From Microcaldota archaeon (GTDB lineage Archaea > Micrarchaeota > Micrarchaeia > Micrarchaeales > Micrarchaeaceae), in the NCBI GenBank assembly GCA_021848125.1, contig JAJZMY010000005.1, positions 1 through 49,788 on the forward strand: a stretch of 49,788 nucleotides of DNA. The letters are read 5' to 3'. Shown here one piece after another: positions 24,847 to 33,963 of this stretch (its first letter is position 1; each line of letters opens with the position of its first letter). A program made the position numbers and the translations under genes. A model generated the notes under the pieces. The model was not told the origin of the DNA and ran no database searches. It saw only the letters and a program-made list of their open reading frames with translations.

Positions 24847-25770
24847 GTGCATATTGATAAAAGCAAAAAAAATATTAATAATTTTAACCCCATTGCTAAT
24901 AGTGATAACAGAAGCGGCAAAGGCTCGAAAAATTTTATAAGTAATAGCAGCAATGCAGATTTTTTAAGAAAAGAACAGCATAAAAATAAAGAAATGAAAA
25001 AATTAAATATTAAAAAAGCATTAAAAACAGCAGCTATTATTGCTGCTTCATCATTAATGCTTTATTTTTCAATGCCCCATAATTATAACAATAAAACAAA
25101 ATCATTTAAATTATTCAATTGGAGCGGGTATATTGCTGCATCAAGTTTTACAAACCCAATGCCTATTATTTCTGGCGTTAGCGGAGAATGGAGAATTTCA
25201 AAGATAAATAATTCTGATTCAAAAGGTGTTGTTCTGGATTGGATAGGCATTGGAGGCATACATATTAAGAAATTTAATAATGATAAAACATTAATCCAAA
25301 CTGGCACTGAATCGTATTATTCTGAAAAACATCAAAAATTTATTACTGCTGCATGGTATGAGCTTCTTCCGCATAGTTTAAAACAAATTAAAAATTTCAA
25401 TATTAAAACCAAGGATAAAATAGTGGCAGAAATAAAATTGATCAATAAACCTGCACAGGAGTGGGAAATAGAACTTAAGGATATTAATCAAAATGAATTA
25501 TTTAAAAAATTTGTGCATTATAAATCTTCTATGCTGTCTGCAGAATGGGTTGCTGAAAGGCCAGAAATAATAGGGTTTATATACCCTTATCTAGCGCATT
25601 TTAACAAAATAAAATTTATATATGATTCTGCAAAAATCAATTCAATTACTTCTCCATTGGGCATGCTGCATTATAAAAAAATAGATATGATTAACAGCAA
25701 AGGCCAAGTTCTTGCGCACCCGTCTAAATTAAAAAATAATAGCAGCTTTGATATTGTAAGAAACAGGTAA
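24847..25770 (+). CDS. Glutamic endopeptidase, G1 family (second copy)
   Basis: A paralogue of the 23424 gene: NWSGYIAA, WIGIGG, LIQTGTES, AWYELLP and SAEWVAERP are all kept. It has a basic N-terminus with FLRKEQHKNKE (aligning with FLRKAAENKEQ of the first copy) and a hydrophobic helix (ALKTAAIIAASSLMLYF). Because the two N-termini align, the start must lie upstream of ATG 24994. GTG 24847, 37 bases after a promoter-like element, fits. The segment between the GIGG and QTGT motifs is five residues longer than in the first copy. Confidence 0.82.
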   Translation: MHIDKSKKNINNFNPIANSDNRSGKGSKNFISNSSNADFLRKEQHKNKEMKKLNIKKALKTAAIIAASSLMLYFSMPHNYNNKTKSFKLFNWSGYIAASSFTNPMPIISGVSGEWRISKINNSDSKGVVLDWIGIGGIHIKKFNNDKTLIQTGTESYYSEKHQKFITAAWYELLPHSLKQIKNFNIKTKDKIVAEIKLINKPAQEWEIELKDINQNELFKKFVHYKSSMLSAEWVAERPEIIGFIYPYLAHFNKIKFIYDSAKINSITSPLGMLHYKKIDMINSKGQVLAHPSKLKNNSSFDIVRNR

Positions 25771-25875
25771 ATATTTTTTATTATCAAGGCATGAATACAA
25801 TGACTTTTAAGTCATTGATGAATTGCATTGCGGTTTGATAAAATTTTTATAATAAATTTATTAAAAAATTTAGAA

Positions 25876-27309
25876 TTATCCTTTTGTGACTCCGACTGGT
25901 GTCATTTTTGCAATAATGCTGGATATGTTTGCGCCTTCAATGCTCTGCACAACATTATCAACATTCTTGTAAGCCCATTCTGCCTCTTCGCTAATAAGCT
26001 TCTTGTTTCTGACTCTTATCTCTATGTGCTTTGACTTCAAGTCGCTCAAAGTTCTTTGCTGGGATATTTCTCTTATTGCCTGGTGCCTTGACATTACTCT
26101 GCCAGACCCATGGCATGATGATCCAAAGGTTTCTGCCATTGCCTCGTTTCTGCCGACAAGCACATAGCTTGCAGTGCCCATGCTGCCTGGAATTATGACT
26201 GGCTGCCCAGTATTTCTATAAATTTTTGGAACTTCTGCACTGCCTGGCCCGAATGCTCTGGTTGCGCCTTTCCTATGCACAACAAGGTCTTTATATTTCC
26301 CATTTACAATGTGATTTTCTATTTTTGCAATATTGTGCGCAACATCATAAAGCAATTCCATGCCCAGCGCATCAGAGCTTTTTCCAAATACCTGCTCAAA
26401 GCTTTTTCTTATTGAATTAGTCATTATCTGCCTATTTGCAAATGCAAAATTAACAGCAGAAAACATAGCCCCCTGGTAATTATCTGCTTCTTTTGAGCCA
26501 ATAAATGCATAGGCTAGCTCGGGATCAGGAAGTGCTATATTATTCTGCCTTTGATAATCTGAAAGTATTTTTAGATAATCACTGCAGACCTGGTGGCCAT
26601 AGCCTCTTGATCCGCTGTGAAGCATTACAACTACCTGGTTTTCATAAAGCCCAAGCCTGTCTGCAATGCTCTTGTCAAATATTTTGCCAACTTTCTGGAC
26701 TTCAAGAAAATGATTTCCAGCGCCAAGTGTTCCGAGCTGCTGCTTTCCACGCTCATTTGCAAGATTTGACACTTTGTCGGGATCAGCATTTTTTATGCAT
26801 CCGTTTTCTTCTATTCTTTCCAGATCCTGGTCAATTCCATAGCCTTTTTTTATAATATATTCAACTCCTTCAAGTGCAATTTTTTCAAGATCTGATTTTG
26901 TAAATCCCATATTTATTTTGCTTCCAACTCCGCTTGGGATATTTTTGAATAAAGAATCCATAAGGCTGTTTATCCTAGGTTTAACATCCTCAATTGAAAG
27001 GTTTGTTTTTATCAATCTAACGCCACAGTTGATGTCAAAGCCGACTGCACCTGGGGATATTATTCCATTTTCAGCATCAAATGCAGCAACCCCTCCAACT
27101 GGAAATCCATACCCTTCGTGTCCATCAGGCATTATGATCATGTTTTTGACAATTGATGGCAATTTTGCAACATTTGCTGCCTGCATAAGTGTTCTGTCTT
27201 TCTGCATTGTGTTCATGATTTCCTGATTTGCATAAATCTTTATAGGGACATTCATGCCGTTTTCCTTATCAATTTCCCATATAAATTCATTTAATTTTTT
27301 AATATTCAT
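25876..27309 (-). CDS. rtcB: RNA ligase RtcB
   Basis: The 477-aa GTP- and manganese-dependent ligase joins tRNA halves after intron removal. It has MPDGHEGYGFPVGGVAAFD, the metal-site cysteine in GFDINCGVR, NHFLEVQ, HSGSRGYGH, and the C-terminal SSCHGSGRVMSRHQA with the guanylylation-site region. There is no intein, unlike many archaeal copies. An intron-bearing tRNA-Gly at 36275 is a natural substrate. Single gene, divergent from the phosphate-transport pair. Confidence 0.96.
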   Translation of the reverse strand: MNIKKLNEFIWEIDKENGMNVPIKIYANQEIMNTMQKDRTLMQAANVAKLPSIVKNMIIMPDGHEGYGFPVGGVAAFDAENGIISPGAVGFDINCGVRLIKTNLSIEDVKPRINSLMDSLFKNIPSGVGSKINMGFTKSDLEKIALEGVEYIIKKGYGIDQDLERIEENGCIKNADPDKVSNLANERGKQQLGTLGAGNHFLEVQKVGKIFDKSIADRLGLYENQVVVMLHSGSRGYGHQVCSDYLKILSDYQRQNNIALPDPELAYAFIGSKEADNYQGAMFSAVNFAFANRQIMTNSIRKSFEQVFGKSSDALGMELLYDVAHNIAKIENHIVNGKYKDLVVHRKGATRAFGPGSAEVPKIYRNTGQPVIIPGSMGTASYVLVGRNEAMAETFGSSCHGSGRVMSRHQAIREISQQRTLSDLKSKHIEIRVRNKKLISEEAEWAYKNVDNVVQSIEGANISSIIAKMTPVGVTKG

Positions 27310-27396
27310 ATTTCATCTTGCCTTGTTATTTTTATATTTAATAATCTGATTATTTTAAATCATGTTTAGTATATTTTATAATAAATATATATTTAT

Positions 27397-27428
27397 TTAT
27401 AAAATTATAAAATTATAAAATTATAAAA
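27397..27428. repeat. Four tandem TTATAAAA units
   Basis: Four exact copies of the 8-mer TTATAAAA run without a break, 28 bases before the DUF47 start. Each unit resembles a TATA box, so the array may offer several start points or may be simple AT slippage. Confidence 0.6.
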
Positions 27429-27456
27429 TTTAGTTTAATAATATCAGTTGATTTTA

Positions 27457-28101
27457 ATGAAATTATTTGATAGTTTTGTTAATAAATTTTTCAATTCTGA
27501 AGAAAAAACAATAGTTGAAAAGTTTATTGAAATTGTTAAAATAGGAATAAAAACAAATGAAAAAATTCCTAAATTATTTGATAGCAACGCTAGCATTGAT
27601 GAAATAAGAAAACTGGAAAGACAAAGCGACAGAAAAGCATTTGAAATATATAATATAATTATTTCAGGGGCAATTGCGCCGAATCTGATTGATATATTAT
27701 TGGAATTTGTAAATATAGAGGATAATATAATTGATACGCTCTATAATTTAGCAAGAGAAATTTTAAGATATAAAGTAAAAAATATAGAAATACAGAAATA
27801 TATTAAGGATTCAGTATTGCAGGGAACTGTTCTTATTGGCAAAACGCTGCTGCTATTACATGAAATGGAAAAATTAGACGACTTATATGCAATCAAAAAA
27901 ATACGGGCAAAAATACAAAAAAATGAACAGCTTGGAGATAAATTAAAAGATTCGATATTTGATTTTGCATATGAACAAAAAGTAGATTTTAAAACCTTCT
28001 ATCATTTGCTCGAAATCGGACATAAACTAGATGATGTTTTAGACAGCTGCGAGGATTCTTCAGATGCATTTATGACATTTATGTCATCACTTGTCACCTA
28101 A
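27457..28101 (+). CDS. DUF47/PhoU-like protein, Pit accessory
   Basis: A 214-aa all-helical protein (MKLFDSFVNKFFNSEEKTIVEKF...) with the PhoU-like pattern of a three- to four-helix bundle (IRKLERQSDRKAFEIY; VNIEDNIIDTLYNLA; HKLDDVLDSCEDSSD). DUF47 proteins regularly accompany Pit phosphate permeases and probably control them. The permease follows 25 bases downstream. ATG 27457 is preferred to the TTG nine bases upstream. Confidence 0.85.
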   Translation: MKLFDSFVNKFFNSEEKTIVEKFIEIVKIGIKTNEKIPKLFDSNASIDEIRKLERQSDRKAFEIYNIIISGAIAPNLIDILLEFVNIEDNIIDTLYNLAREILRYKVKNIEIQKYIKDSVLQGTVLIGKTLLLLHEMEKLDDLYAIKKIRAKIQKNEQLGDKLKDSIFDFAYEQKVDFKTFYHLLEIGHKLDDVLDSCEDSSDAFMTFMSSLVT

Positions 28102-28126
28102 TTAATAAATTTAATAGGTTATACTC

Positions 28127-29050
28127 TTGTTTGATATTTTAATATTAATTATTGGCTTTATATTAGTGTCATTTGTTTCTGGAAATAATTTGCCAGCATG
28201 CTCAGGAACAATAATCGCAAGCAAGATGGTTTCAAAAAAGAATGGGGTATTACTTACAATTGCTGGGTATGTCCTGGGTTTGGTATTGGAGGGAAAATTT
28301 CTAAAGCAAGTTTCGACCTTGCTTCCAGGAGCAGGATTTCAAAACCAGTATTTATTTACTTTTATATTATTTGCAATTGCTGCATTGATATTCTTTTTTG
28401 CAAATAGGCAGAAAGTACCGCAGTCGCTTTCAATTATATTTACAAGTTCAATAATAGGCATGGATATTGCATTGAATATAAAAATACCTCTTTATTTTCT
28501 GATAAAATTAATTGGATTTTGGATAATTGCCCCATTAGTTTCTTTAATATTCAGTTTAATTCTTATACGCGCATTTTATAAAAAAAGATCAAAAAATATA
28601 TTTTCTGCATTAAAGACATTAAAATTTCTTTCGGTTTTATTTGCATTTCTGACTGCATTTACACTTGGTGCAAATACAATAGGCCTTATTCTTGTATCAA
28701 TGCCTTATTATAATTATTCTATTATTGTTTTAATCCTTGGTATTATTTTTGGGTCAATATTTCTAAATAAGAATAGTTTAAAAAGAATAAGCAGTGAAAT
28801 AGTATCGCTAAAGTATCTTAATTCAGTAGTATCGCAGGCAGCATCATTTATTTTTGTTGAGGTAGCAACACTTTTCAGCATTCCTCTTTCAAATACACAG
28901 ATATTTGTAACAAGTCTTTATGGAACTGCATTTGGATACAGACAAAGACTGCTTGTAAAGAAGACAATGTTTTCAATAATGTCGTCCTGGATTTTATTGA
29001 TTGCAGTAAGTATTGCCTCTTCATTTGTTATAATTAGCATAATTCATTGA
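28127..29050 (+). CDS. Inorganic phosphate transporter, PiT family
   Basis: A 307-aa membrane protein with about eight to nine hydrophobic helices and the two-fold Pit repeat: SGNNLPACSGT near the N-terminus and SIPLSNTQIFVTSLYGTAFG near the C-terminus, standing for the GANDVxNxxGT and STTH motifs. It should import phosphate with a cation. It is shorter than most relatives. The start is a TTG at 28127 (protein MFDILILIIGF). It is co-transcribed with the DUF47 gene. Confidence 0.85.
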   Translation: MFDILILIIGFILVSFVSGNNLPACSGTIIASKMVSKKNGVLLTIAGYVLGLVLEGKFLKQVSTLLPGAGFQNQYLFTFILFAIAALIFFFANRQKVPQSLSIIFTSSIIGMDIALNIKIPLYFLIKLIGFWIIAPLVSLIFSLILIRAFYKKRSKNIFSALKTLKFLSVLFAFLTAFTLGANTIGLILVSMPYYNYSIIVLILGIIFGSIFLNKNSLKRISSEIVSLKYLNSVVSQAASFIFVEVATLFSIPLSNTQIFVTSLYGTAFGYRQRLLVKKTMFSIMSSWILLIAVSIASSFVIISIIH

Positions 29051-29123
29051 TTGAAATAAAGATTCAGCAAACTATAGGAGAAATAAAAAACAAACTAAAA
29101 ATGTAAAAAAATATTATATTATA

Positions 29124-29576
29124 TTAAAAATAATTATTTTTTTTAGTTTCATACTTGTTTTCAGCATGCTTTTTCCATATTTCTTCAATATCCTTTTCAT
29201 AATTATATAATCCATTTGCATGGCAGATTCTAATTGCTTTTTTGTATATTTTATCAGCAGCAACATCAAATCCATATTTGTATGAAAGATTAAGTGCATC
29301 TAGAAGATTTGCCACTGATTTTTTTATTGGTTGAATGCTTCTTTTTTCAATTTTGCTTTCATCATCCAGATTCTTTTGTGCAATATGCGTATAGAGTATA
29401 ATCATCTTTTTTGCAATTGCTTTTTCTTTCTGAATATTTTTTAATGTGTTGTAATAATCCAGCAAAACATAATACTTATTAAGCCCTTCTTTTAAATTTC
29501 CATCACTGATTTTCTTATCTGCATCTTCTTCCATTTTATCAAATGCATTTTTTCTGGCAAGAGTTTTTTCATTCAT
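29124..29576 (-). CDS. Hypothetical helical (TPR-like) protein
   Basis: About 150 aa from ATG 29576 (further ATGs at 29582 and 29585). It is all helical, with units such as GLNKYYVLLDYYNTLKN and AADKIYKKAIRICHANGLY that resemble TPR or MIT-type helices. No family is assigned. A frame on the same strand at 29114-29299 overlaps it and is a shadow. It is convergent with the phosphate transporter. Confidence 0.65.
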   Translation of the reverse strand: MNEKTLARKNAFDKMEEDADKKISDGNLKEGLNKYYVLLDYYNTLKNIQKEKAIAKKMIILYTHIAQKNLDDESKIEKRSIQPIKKSVANLLDALNLSYKYGFDVAADKIYKKAIRICHANGLYNYEKDIEEIWKKHAENKYETKKNNYF

Positions 29577-29766
29577 CGTCATCATATTATTTTTATAAAT
29601 TTAAATAAGATATTACAATAAATTAATTATAAAATTCTATTATTATAAAACTTCTGAAAAATAAAACCTAATAATATTCTTGGCTTTTTTTCTTTTCCAG
29701 CTTTTGCAAAACTCCAATGTTGCCTACCGAAAAACTCATATTTCTATTCTCCAATATATTATTTGT

Positions 29767-29810
29767 ATTTGGTGTTGTCATAGTGATCAATAATGATTGA
29801 CACACCAAAT
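29767..29810. other. Imperfect 44-base hairpin
   Basis: ATTTGGTGT (29767-29775) pairs with ACACCAAAT (29802-29810). After a single bulged T, GTCA (29777-29780) pairs with TGAC (29798-29801). Beyond a five-base internal loop, ATCA (29786-29789) pairs with TGAT (29794-29797) around ATAA. Seventeen base pairs in all, with more G and C than its surroundings. It ends four bases before the 40-bp repeat. It could be an operator, an RNA hairpin or a mobile-element end. Confidence 0.55.
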
Positions 29811-29814
29811 ATCA

Positions 29815-29854
29815 ATTATTTATTTTATTAAATTATAAAACTGGCGAAGTTAAG
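29815..29854 (+). repeat. Perfect 40-bp inverted repeat, left copy
   Basis: These 40 bases are the exact reverse complement of 37007-37046. The match breaks on both sides at once. The core is CTGGCGAAGTTAAG (29841-29854), preceded by an AT-rich part. The two copies enclose about 7.15 kb. Confidence 0.9.
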
Positions 29855-29897
29855 TTATTAACAAATGCATTAAATAATTTAATGGCAATGGCAATTA

Positions 29898-30482
29898 ATG
29901 ATTAAAATGAGTTTTGAAAAAATTTTTAAATCAGATATTATTAATAAAAAAATAAACAACAGGTATCTGCAGACTTATAAAGAAAGACCGCACATTTCAA
30001 AATACAGGCTAGAGACCAATGAAAATTCTAATTATATTAATATTAATGAAAAAATTCTAATAAATTATTCTACTAAACTGTCTAAAACATATATTGCTGC
30101 AATAAATATTGTCAATGATCTATTTGTCACATTATACAGCATTAATTCAAGAAATATGTTTGTATTTAGACTTGATTTAAATAATAATAATAACAATATA
30201 AAAGAATTTGAACAATATTTAAATAAGAACAAACATAATAATTTAGAATTAAGATTATTTGGATTTCAAAATGCTGATATTAATAATAATGCTTTTATGG
30301 TTTTGAATAAACTTGCTGATATTGCTATTAAATATGCCATTCCCATATCTGAAATAGACTTATTTGGAAATGAAATAAGACATATTGCAATTGATTTAAA
30401 AATAGGATCAACATTTAATATTTTATTAGAAAATAGGCTGTACAGGCCTGGAGAATTAATATCACAGCCACAAAATAAATAA
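29898..30482 (+). CDS. Hypothetical protein, 194 aa
   Basis: I cannot assign this gene. The N-terminal 60 residues are polar. The C-terminal half (LELRLFGFQNADINNNAF, VLNKLADIAIKYAIPISEIDLFG, AIDLKIGSTFNILLENRLYRPGEL) alternates strands and a helix in a way faintly like CheD-type deamidases, but no catalytic Cys/His is visible. It holds a run of six asparagines. A second ATG at 29907 is possible. It begins 43 bases after the 40-bp repeat and is followed by the SAM synthetase gene. Confidence 0.6.
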   Translation: MIKMSFEKIFKSDIINKKINNRYLQTYKERPHISKYRLETNENSNYININEKILINYSTKLSKTYIAAINIVNDLFVTLYSINSRNMFVFRLDLNNNNNNIKEFEQYLNKNKHNNLELRLFGFQNADINNNAFMVLNKLADIAIKYAIPISEIDLFGNEIRHIAIDLKIGSTFNILLENRLYRPGELISQPQNK

Positions 30483-30536
30483 AATATTAATATGTTAAAT
30501 ATTATTTATTAATTAATTTAAAAATAAAATGATTTT

Positions 30537-31727
30537 ATGAAAAATATTGTAATATTAGAATCAAAAAATACACCTCTTTCAGAACAAGAAATAGAATATG
30601 TTGAAAGAAAAGGCAGGGGCCATCCAGATTCTTTAATAGACGGGATTGTAGAAACTGCAAGTATAGAACTAAGCAAGTATTATTTAAATAAGTTTGATAT
30701 TATTTTACATCACAATGTTGATAAAGGTTTAATTATCGGCGGAGAATCAGATGCAGTTTTCGGAAAAGGAATAATTATAAGACCAATTGAAATAATATTA
30801 GCAGGAAGAGCAACAAGTCTTTTTGAGAATATAAAAATACCTATTGAAGAAATTGTAATAAAATCAACAAGAGATTATCTAAAAAAAAATACAAGATTTT
30901 TAGATATTGATACCGAAGTTATAATTAATTCAAAAATATATCCTGGGTCTTCAGATTTAAATAATATTTTTTTAAGAAAATCAGAGGTCCCGCTTGCAAA
31001 TGATACGTCTTTTGGAATTGGTTTTGCGCCATTAACGGAAACAGAAGAGTTATCTCTCAAAATTGAGCAGTATCTTAATAGCACCGACTATAAAATTAAA
31101 ATGCCTGCTGTCGGAGAAGATATAAAAGTAATGTCAGTAAGACAAGATGATGAAATAAATATTACGCTTGCAATTGCATTTATTGCAGACCTTGTCAATA
31201 ATATTGAAGATTATATTACACAAAAAGAAAAAGTTCAAAATGATGTCTTAAAACTTGCAAAAGATTTGACAGGCAAAAAAATAAATATTATAATTAATAA
31301 TGGCGATTCTTACGAATTGAATAATGTATATTTAACAAAATCAGGCTTAAGTTGCGAAGCAGGTGATGATGGATCTGTTGGTCGCGGAAATAGGATCAAT
31401 GGATTAATAACACCATTTAGAAATATGACATTAGAGGCAGCAAGCGGAAAAAATCCAGTTAATCATGTTGGAAAAATTTATAATATCATGGCCAATGAAA
31501 TTGCAAAGGATGTTGTTAAATTATACCCTCAAATAAAAGAGTGCAATGTGTCTATTGTTTCTCAAATAGGCCGCAAAATTAATGATCCTAAAAATGTAAG
31601 ACTGGAAATAATAGGTGAAAATACAGAAAAAATAAAATCAAAAGTAATTGCTATTTGTGAAGAGGCATTAAATGAAACAAAAGAATTAACAAAAAATATA
31701 ATTTTGGGAAAATACCATACGTTCTGA
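30537..31727 (+). CDS. mat: S-adenosylmethionine synthetase, archaeal type
   Basis: The 396-aa enzyme makes AdoMet from ATP and methionine. It belongs to the archaeal family: [69 protein letters not shown] and [17 protein letters not shown]. Full length. It supplies the methyl donor for the radical SAM protein in the window among many others. The Pth2 gene follows four bases after its stop. Confidence 0.96.
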   Translation: MKNIVILESKNTPLSEQEIEYVERKGRGHPDSLIDGIVETASIELSKYYLNKFDIILHHNVDKGLIIGGESDAVFGKGIIIRPIEIILAGRATSLFENIKIPIEEIVIKSTRDYLKKNTRFLDIDTEVIINSKIYPGSSDLNNIFLRKSEVPLANDTSFGIGFAPLTETEELSLKIEQYLNSTDYKIKMPAVGEDIKVMSVRQDDEINITLAIAFIADLVNNIEDYITQKEKVQNDVLKLAKDLTGKKINIIINNGDSYELNNVYLTKSGLSCEAGDDGSVGRGNRINGLITPFRNMTLEAASGKNPVNHVGKIYNIMANEIAKDVVKLYPQIKECNVSIVSQIGRKINDPKNVRLEIIGENTEKIKSKVIAICEEALNETKELTKNIILGKYHTF

Positions 31728-31731
31728 TATC

Positions 31732-32097
31732 ATGGCCAATGAAATAGAAATTAAGCAAGTAATAATATTGAGATCAGATTTAAATATGAGTAAAGGAAAA
31801 TTAGTTGCACAAGGAGCACATGCATCTTTAATGAGCTATTTAAAAACAAAAAATCAAGATCCCAAAATCGCTGAAAACTGGATAGAAACAGGAGAAAAAA
31901 AAATAGTATTAAAAGTTAGCAATGAAGAAGATTTAATAAAATTATTCAGGGTATTTGAATTTAAAAAAATTCCATGTGCTTTAGTTACAGATGCAGGTTT
32001 AACTGAAATACCGCCTGGATCAAAAACAGCATTGGGTATCGGCCCATGGAAAAGCAATGAAATTGATTTTATTACAGATAAATTAAAGCTTCTTTAA
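31732..32097 (+). CDS. pth2: Peptidyl-tRNA hydrolase Pth2
   Basis: A 121-aa enzyme that frees tRNA from stalled peptides. Characteristic are IKQVIILRSDLNMSKGKLVAQGAHAS, the central KIVLKV strand, and the C-terminal TDAGLTEIPPGSKTALGIGP. It is co-transcribed with the SAM synthetase gene. Confidence 0.96.
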   Translation: MANEIEIKQVIILRSDLNMSKGKLVAQGAHASLMSYLKTKNQDPKIAENWIETGEKKIVLKVSNEEDLIKLFRVFEFKKIPCALVTDAGLTEIPPGSKTALGIGPWKSNEIDFITDKLKLL

Positions 32098-32117
32098 TAA
32101 TGCTAATAATTTTATTT

Positions 32118-32942
32118 TTACTTAAAAACCAAAGAAGAATATGCAACAACATTTGAATAATCTTTAGTTTCTTCTCCTGAATTTGAATAAGAAAGCAAAT
32201 GTCCTTTTTTTGCTCCTAATTTTTTTGCAAATAAAAGCGCTGTTGTTATCGGACCAAAACCGCAAACAGTGTCATTTAATTTAATTATTAATTCATTAAA
32301 TTTTTTATAGTCTAGGCTAATCAATGCCTTTATTAATTTATTATCTTTTTCATTACAAATTTCGCGAGATTCATAATGGTTAAAATCAGAGCTTGCAATT
32401 ATTATTGCATTTCTATTCAATTTTTTAACAGCATTTATTATTGCATCTGATAATTTAATGCTTGCGCCTAGTGACTGATCCAACATGCAAATAAAACAAA
32501 ATTTCTTATCAGGCACAAGAAAATTTAAAAAAGGCAACTGAACTTCTATTGAATGTTCATTTATATGTGCGGTTTCATTTATTTCTATTTCATCAACTTT
32601 TGAAATTTGTAAGGATAATTCTTTGTCATTTTTTAATATTCCAAATGGTGTTTCCCAATCTTGCAATGAAACAGCAATATTTGTGCCATAACCCGTATGA
32701 TTCGGCCCAATGATTATTATAGTATCTATTATTTCCAAATTTTTGTTTAAAGACAATGCCTTGTATGTATACCCTGCTGTTTTTCCTGAATATATATAGC
32801 CGGCATGCGGTGAAATATAAGAAAATCCAGATCTAACACTTTCAGGAATTTCTGCTGCTTTGATATAATTATTTACTTGTTTTTGTAATTCTTGTCTATC
32901 ATTTGAATAAAAAGTTCCAGAAAATTTATATTTTCTCATCAT
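32118..32942 (-). CDS. MEMO1-family protein (AmmeMemoRadiSam system protein B)
   Basis: The 274-aa protein has FSGTFYSND near the N-terminus, ISPHAGYIYSGKTAGYTYKAL, IIIGPNHTGYGTNIAVS, HINEHSIEVQLPFL and ASSDFNHYES, the histidine and aspartate pattern of MEMO proteins (distant relatives of extradiol dioxygenases). It is often encoded with AMMECR1 and a radical SAM protein. Neither partner is adjacent here. It follows trxB on the same strand with an 11-base gap. Confidence 0.92.
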   Translation of the reverse strand: MMRKYKFSGTFYSNDRQELQKQVNNYIKAAEIPESVRSGFSYISPHAGYIYSGKTAGYTYKALSLNKNLEIIDTIIIIGPNHTGYGTNIAVSLQDWETPFGILKNDKELSLQISKVDEIEINETAHINEHSIEVQLPFLNFLVPDKKFCFICMLDQSLGASIKLSDAIINAVKKLNRNAIIIASSDFNHYESREICNEKDNKLIKALISLDYKKFNELIIKLNDTVCGFGPITTALLFAKKLGAKKGHLLSYSNSGEETKDYSNVVAYSSLVFK

Positions 32943-32953
32943 TTTTATCCTAT

Positions 32954-33877
32954 TTATAATAAATTTTTTCTTTGTAAATAAAACCTTGTCTGCAATGCTG
33001 CTTCTGCTCCCTTTCCAGCAGCAGTAATCGCCTGCTGATAAATTTTGTCACTAACATCTCCTGCAACAAAAACACCATCAATTTTTGTTTTTACTTCATC
33101 TTTTGTGATAATATACCCCTGCTCATCCAATTCTAATTTATTTTTTAGGAAATTTGTATTAGGTAAATGCCCAATTGCAACAAAAACACCATCAACATTA
33201 AGTTGCTCTTCTTCATTTGTTTTTATATTTTTTATTTTTATCCCACTAACTGTTTTATCACCTAAAATTTCTGTAATAGTAGAATCCCAAATAATATTTA
33301 TTTTTTGATTTGAAAGAATTTTATCTTGTGATGTTTTATTTGCTCTAAATTCATTTCTTCTGTGTATGATTGTGACATTTGTTGCAAATTTTGTCAAAAA
33401 GATCGCGTCTTCAAGTGCAGTATCTCCGCCACCAACAACAGCTACTTTTTTATTTTTAAAAAAAGGGCCATCACACGTTGCGCAAGAGCTTACCCCCCTG
33501 CCAATGAATTTTTTTTCAGATTCTATTCCAAGCCATTTTGCAGATGCGCCAGTTGCAATTATTATTGAGTGTGTTTCAAATTCTTCTGTATCTGTTTTTA
33601 CCTTAAAAGGATATGAGTTAAAGTCAATATCACTTACATCTTCGCCAATAAAGCGCGCCCCAAATTTTTCTGCCTGTTTTCTTATAGAATCAATTAAATC
33701 ACTGCCATAAATTCCATCAGTAAATCCAGGAAAATTTTCAACTGTTGTTGTGAGCATCAATTGGCCTCCAGCAGCAACCCCTCCAACAATTACTGGTTTC
33801 ATATCATCTCTTGCAGTATATAATGCAGCTGTCAATCCTGCAGGCCCGGATCCTATAATAATTACTTTTTCAACCAT
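32954..33877 (-). CDS. trxB: Thioredoxin reductase
   Basis: The 307-aa flavoprotein has the FAD site IIGSGPAGLTAALYTAR, GGQLMLTTTVENFPGF, the redox pair CATC (in SCATCDGPFFKNK), the nucleotide site VVGGGDTALEDA with HRRNEFRA (basic residues favouring NADPH), and GVFVAGDV near the end. It reduces thioredoxin-like proteins. This is relevant if the CysD-like or another sulfur enzyme needs thiols. No thioredoxin gene is adjacent. Confidence 0.95.
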   Translation of the reverse strand: MVEKVIIIGSGPAGLTAALYTARDDMKPVIVGGVAAGGQLMLTTTVENFPGFTDGIYGSDLIDSIRKQAEKFGARFIGEDVSDIDFNSYPFKVKTDTEEFETHSIIIATGASAKWLGIESEKKFIGRGVSSCATCDGPFFKNKKVAVVGGGDTALEDAIFLTKFATNVTIIHRRNEFRANKTSQDKILSNQKINIIWDSTITEILGDKTVSGIKIKNIKTNEEEQLNVDGVFVAIGHLPNTNFLKNKLELDEQGYIITKDEVKTKIDGVFVAGDVSDKIYQQAITAAGKGAEAALQTRFYLQRKNLL

Positions 33878-33963
33878 GCTATCATTTAATTATTTGATAT
33901 AACATATTTTTATATTTTATATTATTTAATAGTTTATTATTATTTAATTTATTTCTTGATAAT

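Larger units (their letters stand above)
29586..29897. other. 312-bp divergent intergenic region with hairpin and inverted repeat
   Basis: This gap holds a 44-base hairpin (29767-29810) and one copy of a perfect 40-bp inverted repeat (29815-29854). On the minus strand an ATG at 29739, with TTGGAG about 12 bases upstream, opens a 23-codon frame ending at 29668 (MSFSVGNIGVLQKLEKKKSQ...). It is too short to call a gene but has a ribosome-like site. No tRNA is seen. Confidence 0.6.

Noticed and set aside
27397-27428. Possible origin-type repeats (TTATAAAA x4)
   Set aside because: Too short and simple. No origin-binding boxes and no Cdc6/Orc1 gene nearby.
29114-29299. A 61-codon minus-strand frame overlapping the helical protein
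   Set aside because: It lies in another frame of the better-supported 29124-29576 gene and has no motif or ribosome site.
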